Shown here one piece after another: positions 46,501 to 54,770 of a stretch of 64,000 bases of DNA. The notes beneath the pieces are model-generated. The model saw nothing but the letters and a program-made list of their open reading frames with translations, did no database searches and was not told the DNA's origin. The translations under genes were made by a program, and so were the position numbers. The stretch comes from Macrostomum hystrix (Eukaryota > Platyhelminthes > Macrostomidae), in assembly GCA_950097015.1 (NCBI GenBank), contig CATNEN010000003.1, positions 6,536,001-6,600,000 on the forward strand, in the 5' to 3' direction. The stretch's first letter is position 1. The number at the start of each line of letters is the position of its first letter.

Positions 46501-47302
46501 GATGAGAAGAGAGAGAGGGAAGAGATGGGAAGAGAGAGAGAATGAAGAGATGGGAAGAGAGAGAGGGAAGAGATGGGAAGAGAGAGAGAATGAAGAGATG
46601 GGAAGAGAGAGAGGGAAGAGATGGGAAGAGAGAGAGAATGAAGAGATGGGAAGAGAGAGAGGGAAGAGATGGGAAGAGAGAGAATGAAGAGATGGGAAGA
46701 GAGAGAGGGAAGAGATGGGAAGAGAGAGAGGGAAGAGATGGGAAGAGAGAGAATGAAGAGATGGGAAGAGAGAGAATGAAGAGATGGGAAGAGAGAGGGA
46801 AGAGATGAGAAGAGAGAGAGGGAAGAGATGGGAAGAGAGAGAGAATGAAGAGATGGGAAGAGAGAGAGGGAAGAGATGGGAAGAGAGAGAGAATGAAGAG
46901 ATGGGAAGAGAGAGAGGGAAGAGATGGGAAGAGAGAGAGAATGAAGAGATGGGAAGAGAGAGAGGGAAGAGATGGGAAGAGAGAGATTAATTCTGGTTAG
47001 AATCAAAGCAAATCACTATGATTCCTGGATGGGAAAAATGAGATTTCACATGCAATAATTTCAGTCCCTTAAGCGTCACAGCTGAAACTGGCAATACCGG
47101 CGGCAGACGCGGTGGGGGCAGCGCTGGCTCCACTGGCAGCGTGTTCAACAGCCTCCAGCAGCTCAGGCACATCTCAGAGGAGGGCCGTGATTCCGCATCT
47201 CCGGCATCGCTGGACGCATCGGCTGACAGGGGCTCCCTGCTGCTGCAGATGCTGGTGCCCGTGCGGTCTGGATTCGAAGAGGAAATCGAAGTTCACGTTT
47301 GA
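37570..47302 (+). CDS. Unrecognised single-pass membrane protein, six exons
   Basis: I do not recognise this family. Exons: 37570-37792, 38342-38481, 39641-41203, 41319-42268, 42336-42443, 47065-47302. All have GT..AG ends and matching phases, giving 1,073 residues with a TGA stop. The first exon has a polyQ run and one strong membrane segment (FWIGAIILIGILLILGFVLC) followed by basic residues and CRPCRKRT, with no signal peptide. This suggests a short outside N-terminus and a long cytoplasmic tail. The tail is low-complexity: acidic patches, a basic RKHRKHHRRRRGR stretch, a His-rich run, a Cys-rich GCGCRDC, and a long Gln/His repeat in exon 4. RCNSIED and KANSDEIVYE look like phosphorylation or 14-3-3-type sites. 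The ATG is one base after a possible acceptor, so an upstream exon or a trans-spliced start are both possible. Intron 5 is 4.6 kb and mostly minisatellite. Confidence 0.7.
38585..38712 (+). mobile_element. SINE-B fragment, 5' part
   Basis: Diverged SINE-B head-to-body sequence (GGCGAGGCCACATTTTTTG, GGCTTGTCGTGCAGTTTACA) in intron 2 of the membrane-protein gene. The 3' half is missing. Confidence 0.7.
39225..39485 (+). mobile_element. SINE-B copy with internal deletion
   Basis: A full tRNA-like head (GTCGGTGGCAGAGCGGTTAA and GAGTTCGATTCC) is followed by the first body segment. It then jumps directly to the GTGTGCGTGTGTGCTCAGG segment, losing about 100 bases present in copies 1 and 2. It lies in intron 2 of the membrane-protein gene. 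Confidence 0.85.
42500..42955. repeat. Minisatellite, 20 bp unit, intron 5 of the membrane-protein gene
   Basis: About 22 copies of GAGAGTGACAGAATCCGATA with CCTAA and CCGGG variants. Confidence 0.96.
43310..45515. repeat. Very large purine-rich minisatellite, 22 bp unit
   Basis: About 100 copies of GAGGGAGACAGAGGAACTGA plus GA. The plus strand has roughly one pyrimidine in seven. As 22 is not a multiple of three, each frame reads a 22-residue repeat without stops, which produces spurious minus-strand frames of 743 and 613 codons. It lies in intron 5 of the membrane-protein gene. Confidence 0.98.
45520..46070. other. Spacer between two intronic arrays
   Basis: Unique sequence within intron 5 of the membrane-protein gene. 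A 77-codon minus frame at 45532 has no recognisable motif. Confidence 0.35.
46080..46986. repeat. Purine-rich minisatellite with 303 bp higher-order duplication
   Basis: Units of GAGATGGGAAGAGAGAGAGG and GAATGAAGAGATGG alternate. The segment starting at about 46481 is repeated at about 46784 as a 303 bp direct duplication. The array ends about 80 bp before the last exon of the membrane-protein gene. Confidence 0.96.
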
Positions 47303-47334
47303 AATTCGAACCCTTGACTGCACCCGTTTCGGCG

Positions 47335-47954
47335 AGTTTGTGCATAGTCACGCGACTTTTGAGACCATAGCAACGGGAGTTTTGAGACCATAGCAACGGG
47401 AATTTTGAGACCATAGCAACAGGAATTTTGAGACCATAGCAACGGGGGTTTTGAGACAATCGCGACGGGAATAAGAGACCATAGCAACGGGAATTTTGAG
47501 ACCATAGCAACAGGAATTTTGAGACCATAGCAACGGGGGTTTTGAGACAATCGCGACGGGAATAAGAGACCATAGCAACGGGAATTTTGAGACCATAGCA
47601 ACAGGAATTTTGAGACCATAGCAACGGGGGTTTTGAGACAATCGCGACGGGAATAAGAGACCATAGCAACGGGATTCCTAGGTCCATAGCAACAGAATTA
47701 CTAGGTCCATAGCAACAGAATTCCTAGGTCCATAGCAACGGGATTCCTAGGTCCATAGCAACGGGATTCCTAGGTCCATTGCAACAGAATTCCTAGGTCC
47801 ATAGAAACGGGATTCCTAGGTCCATAGCAACGGGATTCCTAGGTCCATAGCAACGGGATTCCTAGGTCCATTGCAACAGAATTCCTAGGTCCATAGAAAC
47901 GGGATTCTTGAGAACATTGTAGCGGAAATCCTTGGACCACGGTATTGTTGAGAC
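47335..47954. repeat. CCATAGCAAC minisatellite, two unit types, disrupted by an LTR element
   Basis: First come about 14 units like TTGAGACCATAGCAACGGG; after about 47670 there are about 12 units like CCTAGGTCCATAGCAACGGG. All share CCATAGCAAC or close. The array resumes after the retrotransposon with AGACCATAGCAACAGG at 52452. Confidence 0.95.
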
Positions 47955-48195
47955 TGTGGCTCTTAGCCACAACAAATTAAGCTAAGGCGGTGAACTTGTA
48001 TTTCTTTTAGCAGGGTTAAGAAGGGGAGCCTTGGCTCCCGTGGTCGGCTTTATTAGGTTGAGCTGGGTACAGTTAATCTATGGGAAAAAGGGAAGGCTAG
48101 TATTTCTTGGTGGAACAAGTGGGGTTGTCTATGGAAATAAAAGAAAGTTAGATGCGTAACTAAGTCTGAAATAAAAGTTCATTTTAGATGCTACA
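47955..48195 (-). repeat. 3' LTR of the retrotransposon
   Basis: 241 bp, apparently identical to the other LTR base for base. It begins TGTGGCTCTTAGCCACAACA in plus orientation. Confidence 0.97.
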
Positions 48196-48207
48196 AACAC
48201 TCCCCCC

Positions 48208-51200
48208 TCAACGAGTAAGAACAGTTACATTGTCATTAAAATGGACGCGTTTTATGGGGCGTTGTTGCACTTGAAAAACTGGGCTTATAACAGGGTTTGA
48301 ATTGGTCATCGAGCGCGTCTGGGGTGCAGGATCTGGCAGACGTGCCGGTTTGATGCGTTCGATTGATACCACTTGAGGTTTGCCCTTGATATCCAGGGTC
48401 ATTGTGTCAGCGGAACGGTGGACGACCTTGAAAGGGCCCTGATATGGTGCTTCCAATGGTTTTCTCACGCGATCTAATCGAAGCCAAGCAAATTCACAGG
48501 TTGATAGGTCGGACGGAAGGTGAACTGGTCGATGCTGCGTCCGTGGCAGTCGGTACGGGAAGAATAAACTGTGAAGGCTTTGTGCGAGTTTTCGATTGTT
48601 GGAATCGTCAGTAACGACTGGCGGAACAAGTGGTTGTTCGCCGGTTACGGTAGAAAAGGGAGAGTTACCAGTGTCATCCGGATGAATGCGCAGACCAAAA
48701 AGAACGACATTCAGTTGGGATAGCCATGAACGACCTCGTGCGCGAAGACTGGCTTTGAGAGAGCGATGAGAGCGTTCTATCATTCCGTTAGCTTTCGGAT
48801 TGTAAGCTGAGGTGCGGATGTGGTGAACACCGAGAAGGGTCACCAGGTCGGCCATCAGCTCTGAGCGAAACTGTGTCCCTTGATCAGTAACCAGGGTTAA
48901 TGGTGGTCCAAAGCGACAGACCCAATGGTCGACAAAAGCACGTGCGACTGCAGCAGCCGAAATGGTTTGCAGCGGAACGGCTTCAATCCAGCGAGTAAAT
49001 GAATCTATTACGGTAAGAAGGTAGCGGGGCTGCGGTGTTGATAAGTCGTCGGGCTCCGGAGGTGGAAGTGGTCCCACTAAATCCATGTGGACAGTCGTAA
49101 AACGCTGTGTGGGGCACGGTAGGAAATGAAGTGGGCGTTGAATGTGGCGCCCAACTTTGGCGGCTTGGCACTGGAGACATGAAGCTGTCCAATTCTGTAC
49201 GTCGGATTTCATACATGGCCAAAAAAAACGATGGCAAACTAGGCGTAGTGTGGCCTTGACTCCAGCATGTGCAATTTCGTGAAGAGCTAGGACGATCTGC
49301 CGACGTAGACTCTCCGGAACGAAAGGGCGAGGATTGGGTTGTGACGTCTCGCAGTAGAGTGGACAGTCAAGTAGACCAATGTCAAAAGGACTAAACTGGT
49401 CACCAGTTATTCCCATTTCTTTTTGTGCTCGCGCGATTGCCGGGAGGTCGGCAGGTAGTTGAATGATTGGGTTGTCTGCGTCTTCAATTACATTGACGGC
49501 GTATGTATCGGTGACATCGCGGGACAGAGTGTCAGCAACGACGTTTTTGGTGCCCGGGATATGTACAATTTCCGTGACGTATTCCGTGATGGTGGATAAT
49601 TGGCGTTGCTGTCGATCCGAGAGGCGTTCTTTGGTACTATGGAACGCGCCTATCAGTGGTTTGTGGTCGCAAAACACAGTTGTCGGATGACCATGAATGA
49701 GATGGCGCCAGGTTTTTACTGCAGCGAACACAGCCAGGAGCTCACGGTCGAAGGCGCTGTATGAGCATTCGGTAGTTGTTAGCTTACGTGAGAAAAACGC
49801 TATCGGTGAGGAGTTTCCTTCAACTACCTGATGAAGACTGGCACCAATCGCAAAAGAACTGGCGTCGGACGTTATGGTGAAAGTAGCTGTAGGATCAGGA
49901 AAGGCGAGGGTAACAGCGGAGGATAAACTATCCTTAAGTTTCTGGAAAGCTGCATCGTGGTGAGCAGTCCACTCGTAGGAGTCATCACTCAATGATCGAA
50001 GAGGTTGAATAATGTGGGCGTAGTTTGGAATGTGACGTTGATAGAAACCAAACATACCCAGTATTCTCTGTAGACTCTTGAAATCGCGCGGAGGTGAGAG
50101 TTTGCGAAGTGCGTCTAGACGAGATGGAATTGGTTGAATGCCTTGGGCAGAGATTAGGTGACCGAGGAATTCAATTTCCTTTTGAAAAAATTGACATTTT
50201 TCAGGATTTACTCGCAAGCCTTCATGGCGCAGTCTCTGTAAAACGGATTCCACATCCCTGTGGTGCTCCTCCTCCGATTTGCTGTGGATCAGGACGTCGT
50301 CAACATACGTGATTGCACAATCCAGACCACGGAAAAGGGAGTCGATGAACCGTTGAAATGTACTGCCGGAGTTCCGCAGGCCGAATGGCATCCTCGTGTA
50401 TTCAAAGGATCCAAAAGGGGTGCAAATCGCGGTTTTGGCAATGTCCTCCTCAGCCATAGGAATGAAGTGGTATGCCTTGACAAGATCCAGTTTGCTGAAA
50501 ACATTGCTGCCTCGTAAGTGGTGATGAAAATGTCGAAGATGAGGCAATGGATATCGGTCGGGAGTTGTTACGCTGTTAAGGGCGCGGTAGTCTCCACACG
50601 GTCGCCAAGATCCGTCGGGCTTCTTGACCATGTGGAGCGGTGAGGCCCACGGACTAGAAGACGGGCGAACGATGCCCATTTGCAGGAGCTTGTCAAATTC
50701 AGCTTTGGCAACAGCATACTTAGCAGGAGACAGTGGGCGAGGTTTGCAGAATACTGGTTTTCCAGTGGTGATGATTTGATGAGTCACTGGCGTTGCAGGA
50801 AGGACTGAGTAATCGGGCGAAGCCGTTAGATCAGGAAACGGCAATAGAACGTGACTAACTGGTGCGGCAGCAACAACATGAACAGAGGGAGGTATAAAAC
50901 CTTTGGTGTGTTCAAAACACAGTGGTGCGGAAAGGGAAGTGAGTGGGTCGCGGATGCATCTGGAACCCATGTCGATAAGCAGTTCGTATTGAGTCAAAAA
51001 ATCCGAGCCGAGTATAGGGGCCGTGTTAGCAATAATGAAATTGACACGAAACATACGCCGCAGGCCATTAATGGAGAATGTGACCGACGATTGACCATGC
51101 AGATGAATTTCGTGACCGCTGACTCCTCGGAGGCGGACGTTACAGGGAGATATGAGGTTGAGCGGAACGAAACTTGGAGGGAGCAGAGATCTCTCAGCGC

Positions 51201-51351
51201 CAGTGTCAACGATGAATTTAATGTCGGAACCAAAAACTTGTGCGGCAACAAGTGGCGTGGAGGCCTGCTTGTCGTCATGGCCCGGCCGTTGCACATGACT
51301 TACGCGTTTGGGAGAGGTGAAGCAGAACGCGAGTGAGCCGGGGTCGATTGG
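48208..51351 (-). CDS. pol: Retrotransposon Pol polyprotein (PR-RT-RNase H-IN)
   Basis: The frame is open from 51351 to the stop at 48208 and overlaps the end of gag in the -1 frame. There is no suitable ATG at its start, so expression by frameshifting is expected. Counting from 51294: aspartic protease VDTGAE with Asp30; reverse transcriptase with SPWASPLHMVKK and the YVDD active site at 330-333; RNase H with Asp477 (TSDASS), Glu518 and Asp543; integrase zinc site His672, His676, Cys706, Cys709; and the catalytic triad Asp738, Asp804, Glu840 with the DX35E spacing. The order PR-RT-RH-IN places it in Ty3/gypsy (Metaviridae). No chromodomain is evident at the C-terminus. All catalytic residues I could check are present and there is no internal stop, so the copy may be active. 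Confidence 0.97.
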   Translation of the reverse strand, partial: PIDPGSLAFCFTSPKRVSHVQRPGHDDKQASTPLVAAQVFGSDIKFIVDTGAERSLLPPSFVPLNLISPCNVRLRGVSGHEIHLHGQSSVTFSINGLRRMFRVNFIIANTAPILGSDFLTQYELLIDMGSRCIRDPLTSLSAPLCFEHTKGFIPPSVHVVAAAPVSHVLLPFPDLTASPDYSVLPATPVTHQIITTGKPVFCKPRPLSPAKYAVAKAEFDKLLQMGIVRPSSSPWASPLHMVKKPDGSWRPCGDYRALNSVTTPDRYPLPHLRHFHHHLRGSNVFSKLDLVKAYHFIPMAEEDIAKTAICTPFGSFEYTRMPFGLRNSGSTFQRFIDSLFRGLDCAITYVDDVLIHSKSEEEHHRDVESVLQRLRHEGLRVNPEKCQFFQKEIEFLGHLISAQGIQPIPSRLDALRKLSPPRDFKSLQRILGMFGFYQRHIPNYAHIIQPLRSLSDDSYEWTAHHDAAFQKLKDSLSSAVTLAFPDPTATFTITSDASSFAIGASLHQVVEGNSSPIAFFSRKLTTTECSYSAFDRELLAVFAAVKTWRHLIHGHPTTVFCDHKPLIGAFHSTKERLSDRQQRQLSTITEYVTEIVHIPGTKNVVADTLSRDVTDTYAVNVIEDADNPIIQLPADLPAIARAQKEMGITGDQFSPFDIGLLDCPLYCETSQPNPRPFVPESLRRQIVLALHEIAHAGVKATLRLVCHRFFWPCMKSDVQNWTASCLQCQAAKVGRHIQRPLHFLPCPTQRFTTVHMDLVGPLPPPEPDDLSTPQPRYLLTVIDSFTRWIEAVPLQTISAAAVARAFVDHWVCRFGPPLTLVTDQGTQFRSELMADLVTLLGVHHIRTSAYNPKANGMIERSHRSLKASLRARGRSWLSQLNVVLFGLRIHPDDTGNSPFSTVTGEQPLVPPVVTDDSNNRKLAQSLHSLFFPYRLPRTQHRPVHLPSDLSTCEFAWLRLDRVRKPLEAPYQGPFKVVHRSADTMTLDIKGKPQVVSIERIKPARLPDPAPQTRSMTNSNPVISPVFQVQQRPIKRVHFNDNVTVLTR

Positions 51352-52190
51352 CTAGGACGCAATACAGTTTTTGGTTTGTTGCCTGGCCACTGACACCATG
51401 GGCGGCATGTGCGGGCCTTGCTGGCATAGAAAATATGCGCATTACAAATCAGTGGACGCTGCTGCTGTCGCTTGTATCGCTCTTCTGAGGTAGTCTCTCT
51501 GCTGTTCCGGTTGTTGTCCGCATATGAGAGGCTTTGAATATCCACGAAAGGGGAAGGACGTCCGGTTACGGCGACCATGCCATCGGCGATCTTGGCAAAT
51601 ACATCTAACGGGCTGCTCTCGTGGGCGACCAAAGCACACCTGATGTTGGTTGGAAGCGCGGCGATCAAACGTGCCTTAACAATGGCGTCGTCCACCTGTA
51701 GCCCAACATCTGCAAAACGGCGTTGAATGTCGTTGACCAACTGAGTGGGTCGTCGCTGACCGAGTTCAACAGCCGCCAACGCCTCTTCAATGAGAAGGTG
51801 TCGATCCGCGCGGAGGTTGTTCAATACCGCGGATTTCAACTCTTCGTAATTAGTAGTGCCCGTGATATCACAAGCCACTTCATCGGGAAGGGCCGAAAGA
51901 GCATAGTGGTATTTGGTCGTAGAGTTGGTGATGCCAGATAGGACGAACTGGGATTCCAGCTGTCGGAACCAAGTTTCCGGATGCTTCCGGTAAAACATCG
52001 GAGGTCGTACTATGCTGCGGATTATTTCCTGATTCTGAGTAGCTGCAGGTGCGGGCGCGGGCACGGGCGCGGGCGCAGGCGCTGGTACTAGTACTGCTGC
52101 TTCGAGTGAATCCATTGCATTTCTGTGTCTTCCTGCAGCTGGTGTGGATTCAGGTCCGGTCTGGTGTTTGTTGCGCTTGCTACTAGGCAT
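51300..52190 (-). CDS. gag: Retrotransposon Gag with CHCC motif
   Basis: A 296-residue frame starts from ATG 52190, eight bases inside the primer-binding site. The N-terminus is basic, followed by an Ala/Pro-rich stretch and a capsid-like region (PPMFYRKHPETWFRQLESQF and onward). Near the C-terminus lies C-x2-H-x9-C-x3-C instead of the usual retroviral C-x2-C-x4-H-x4-C; this CHCC arrangement is known from the CsRn1 clade. The frame ends CCA AAC GCG TAA, where the last codons contain the slippery heptamer C CCA AAC. An upstream GTG in the same frame is not needed. Confidence 0.95.
   Translation of the reverse strand: MPSSKRNKHQTGPESTPAAGRHRNAMDSLEAAVLVPAPAPAPVPAPAPAATQNQEIIRSIVRPPMFYRKHPETWFRQLESQFVLSGITNSTTKYHYALSALPDEVACDITGTTNYEELKSAVLNNLRADRHLLIEEALAAVELGQRRPTQLVNDIQRRFADVGLQVDDAIVKARLIAALPTNIRCALVAHESSPLDVFAKIADGMVAVTGRPSPFVDIQSLSYADNNRNSRETTSEERYKRQQQRPLICNAHIFYASKARTCRPWCQWPGNKPKTVLRPSQSTPAHSRSASPLPNA
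51306..51312 (-). promoter_or_regulatory. Candidate -1 ribosomal frameshift site (CCCAAAC) at the gag-pol overlap
   Basis: On the minus strand the heptamer C CCA AAC is aligned with the gag frame and fits X XXY YYZ. It lies two codons before the gag stop and inside the 52-base region where both frames are open. A -1 shift here leads directly into pol. Confidence 0.7.
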
Positions 52191-52197
52191 CGTCACG

Positions 52198-52208
52198 CTC
52201 TGCTACCA
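52198..52208 (-). other. Primer-binding site, initiator tRNA-Met-like
   Basis: TGGTAGCAGAG lies two bases from the 5' LTR and matches the complement of CTCTGCTA plus CCA, the 3' end of eukaryotic initiator tRNA-Met. Confidence 0.75.
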
Positions 52209-52210
52209 CT

Positions 52211-52451
52211 TGTGGCTCTTAGCCACAACAAATTAAGCTAAGGCGGTGAACTTGTATTTCTTTTAGCAGGGTTAAGAAGGGGAGCCTTGGCTCCCGTGGT
52301 CGGCTTTATTAGGTTGAGCTGGGTACAGTTAATCTATGGGAAAAAGGGAAGGCTAGTATTTCTTGGTGGAACAAGTGGGGTTGTCTATGGAAATAAAAGA
52401 AAGTTAGATGCGTAACTAAGTCTGAAATAAAAGTTCATTTTAGATGCTACA
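52211..52451 (-). repeat. 5' LTR of the retrotransposon
   Basis: 241 bp. It should contain the element promoter; I saw no certain TATA box. Confidence 0.97.
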
Positions 52452-52475
52452 AGACCATAGCAACAGGTTATGAAA

Positions 52476-53832
52476 ATCTAAACGAAATGGTTCTCTTGGC
52501 CATTATTCGAATACATATTTCATATTTGGCCAGCGAATAGGCCTTTGAGCCCTTAGCAACAAAATGCATGCTTTTCGTGACTATTCTTAACATCAAGCAT
52601 GCACATTTTGTAAATTTTGTGTTTCTTTTTTTTCTGCAGATGCAAATAGAAATATGCATATATTGCTACTTACCGGTTGATTTCGAGTAGTATAGCTTGT
52701 TCTAGTAGTTCCTTATTCGGTGAAATTTAGTTTAATGTCACATTTTTGCATATTTTAAATTTTCAAGTGTTTTCAACGTGATGTATAATACTGACCTACG
52801 AACTAATTATGCCATTTAATTCGATTTGAATGAAAAAATGGTTTATTAGTAAATCTTCAAGGCTAACCTTATGGTCTTTTAACTTTTAATCTTTTTTTCA
52901 GTCACAAAATATTTAAAGATTTATCCCCAATACCTCGGTGACTCTTTATCCATTTTACTCTACTAATACGAGTATAATAAGCTCGTATATTAGTTGGGTC
53001 TTTGTACATTAATCTCCTAATCCATCAATTTAGTCTTTGTCCATTACGTTCCTAATCTATCTGTGATTTTTTGTTCAGTACTCTACTAATCCATCAGCGA
53101 GTATTTGTCCACTACTCTACTAATCTATCAATGAGTCTTTATCCACTATTCTACTAGTCCATCAGTGAGTATTTGTCCATTACTCTACTAATTTATCATT
53201 GAGTCTTTGTCCATTGCCCTTAATGTGCAGATTATGAGTCTTTGTACATTTACATAAATCCTTTTTCTTGGGAATTGATTGGTTTTAATTTATATTTTCA
53301 GCCGCTAGCATTAAAAACATTTTTCGTTTTTTACCTGTCTCACAAAGGGAATGACTTTATAATCCGCTTTCCCATGACGTGTTTCAGTCAAAGGGTTCTA
53401 GGTGTCCAAGAAAACGATGAACAAAGCGAAAGTCAACGCTGCAGGCGTTTTCTTCTTTGACTTTGGAAAGATTTCAAAGTTGCAATCCGACAAGAAACAT
53501 AGACTTGATGAGCTTGTAAAATTTTCAGAATTTGTCACACAAACACCTCACATGACTTCTCCCATTGGTCTCATACACAAAGATCAAAGGTTTATGACCG
53601 TGCAATGGTGTATAGAGGACCGACCAACTGAAAAATTAGTTTCTGATTAGCCGGGCCAATGTTAACTCTGGTTGAGAGAACTTAAGAGTTAGGCCCTACT
53701 TGAAATTAATGAAATGTTTGAAACTGACAAGCTCTAGCCGTGTAGCCGTGTGATTACTTACTTTTCTGCTTTCGTTATCTGAGCTACGGATGCTGAGAAC
53801 GCTCGTACATGCACAAATCACACTGCTTGGCT
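52476..53832. other. Unassigned stretch with a short degenerate repeat and an orphan frame
   Basis: About 53010-53215 holds roughly six degenerate units of about 34 bp (CTACTAATCCATCAGTGAGT). At 53417-53650 an ATG frame of 77 codons has a coding-like composition (KISKLQSDKKHRLDELVKFS), but I recognise no family and no splice partners. Confidence 0.4.
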
Positions 53833-53834
53833 TT

Positions 53835-54770
53835 AACCTTTCCTGGTTCACTTCTCTCCTCTCTCTAACCTCTCTCCTTCTCCCCTCTCATTCTTCCTCT
53901 CTTATCTCTCCCCTGTTTTCCTCTTTGGTCTTATATTTCTCCTCTCTTCTATCTCCCCTCACCTATCTCCCCACTATTCTATCTCCCCTCTCTTCTATCT
54001 CCCCTCTCTTCTATCTCCCCTCTCTTCTATCTCCCCTTTCTTCTATCTCCTCTCTTCTATCTCCCCTCTCTTCTATCTCCCCTCTCTTCTATCTCCCCTC
54101 TCTTCTATCTCCCCTCTCTTCTATCTCCCCTCTCTTCTATCTCCCCTCTCTTCTATCTCCCCTTTCTTCTATCTCCTCTCTTCTATCTCCCCTCTCTTCT
54201 ATCTCCCCTCTCTTCTATCTCCCCTCTCTTCTATCTCCCCTCTCTTCTATCTCCCCTTTCTTCTATCTCCTCTCTTCTATCTCCCCTCTCTTCTATCTCC
54301 CCTCTCTTCTATCTCCCCTCTCTTCTATCCCCTCTCTTCTATCTCCCCTCTCTTCTAGCTCCCCTCTCTTCTATCTCCCCTCTCTTCTATCTCCCCTCTC
54401 TTCTATCTCCCCTCTCTTCTATCTCCTCTCTCTTCTATCTCCTCTCTCTTCTATCTCCCCTCTCTTCTATCTCCCCTCTCTTCTATCTCCCCTCTATTCT
54501 ATCTCCCCTCTCTTCTATCTCCCGTCTCTTCTATCTCCCCTCTCTTCTATCTCGCCTCTCTTCTATCTCCCCTCTATTCTATCTCCCCTCTCTTCTATCT
54601 CCCCTCTCTTCTATCTCGCCTCTCTTCTATCTCCCCTCTCTTCTATCTCCCCTCTCTTCTATCTCTCCTCTCTTCTATCTTCCCTTTCCTCTATCTCCTC
54701 TCTTCTATCTCCCCTCTCTTCTATCTCCTCTCTTCTATCTCCCCTCTCATCTCCGTCTCTACCTGTGCCC
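53835..54770. repeat. Pyrimidine-rich minisatellite, 16 bp unit
   Basis: About 58 copies of CTCCCCTCTCTTCTAT with occasional 12-15 bp units. The plus strand is about 80 percent or more pyrimidine. It creates a spurious 387-codon frame. Confidence 0.97.

Larger units (their letters stand above)
47955..52451 (-). mobile_element. Intact-looking Ty3/gypsy LTR retrotransposon, CsRn1-like
   Basis: The element is 4,497 bp with two 241 bp LTRs, at 52211-52451 (5' LTR) and 47955-48195 (3' LTR). Both start TGT and end ACA in plus orientation, and I saw no difference between them. The target duplication AGAC is at 47951-47954 and 52452-52455. Next to the 5' LTR, 52208-52198 reads TGGTAGCAGAG on the minus strand, which is complementary to the 3' end of initiator tRNA-Met with CCA. 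A polypurine tract (GAGGGGGGAG) abuts the 3' LTR at about 48200-48209. There is no env frame. Confidence 0.97.

Noticed and set aside
51292-51294. Independent start of pol at 51294
   Set aside because: The codon there is GTG and the frame is open upstream to 51351, so frameshifting from gag is the better explanation.
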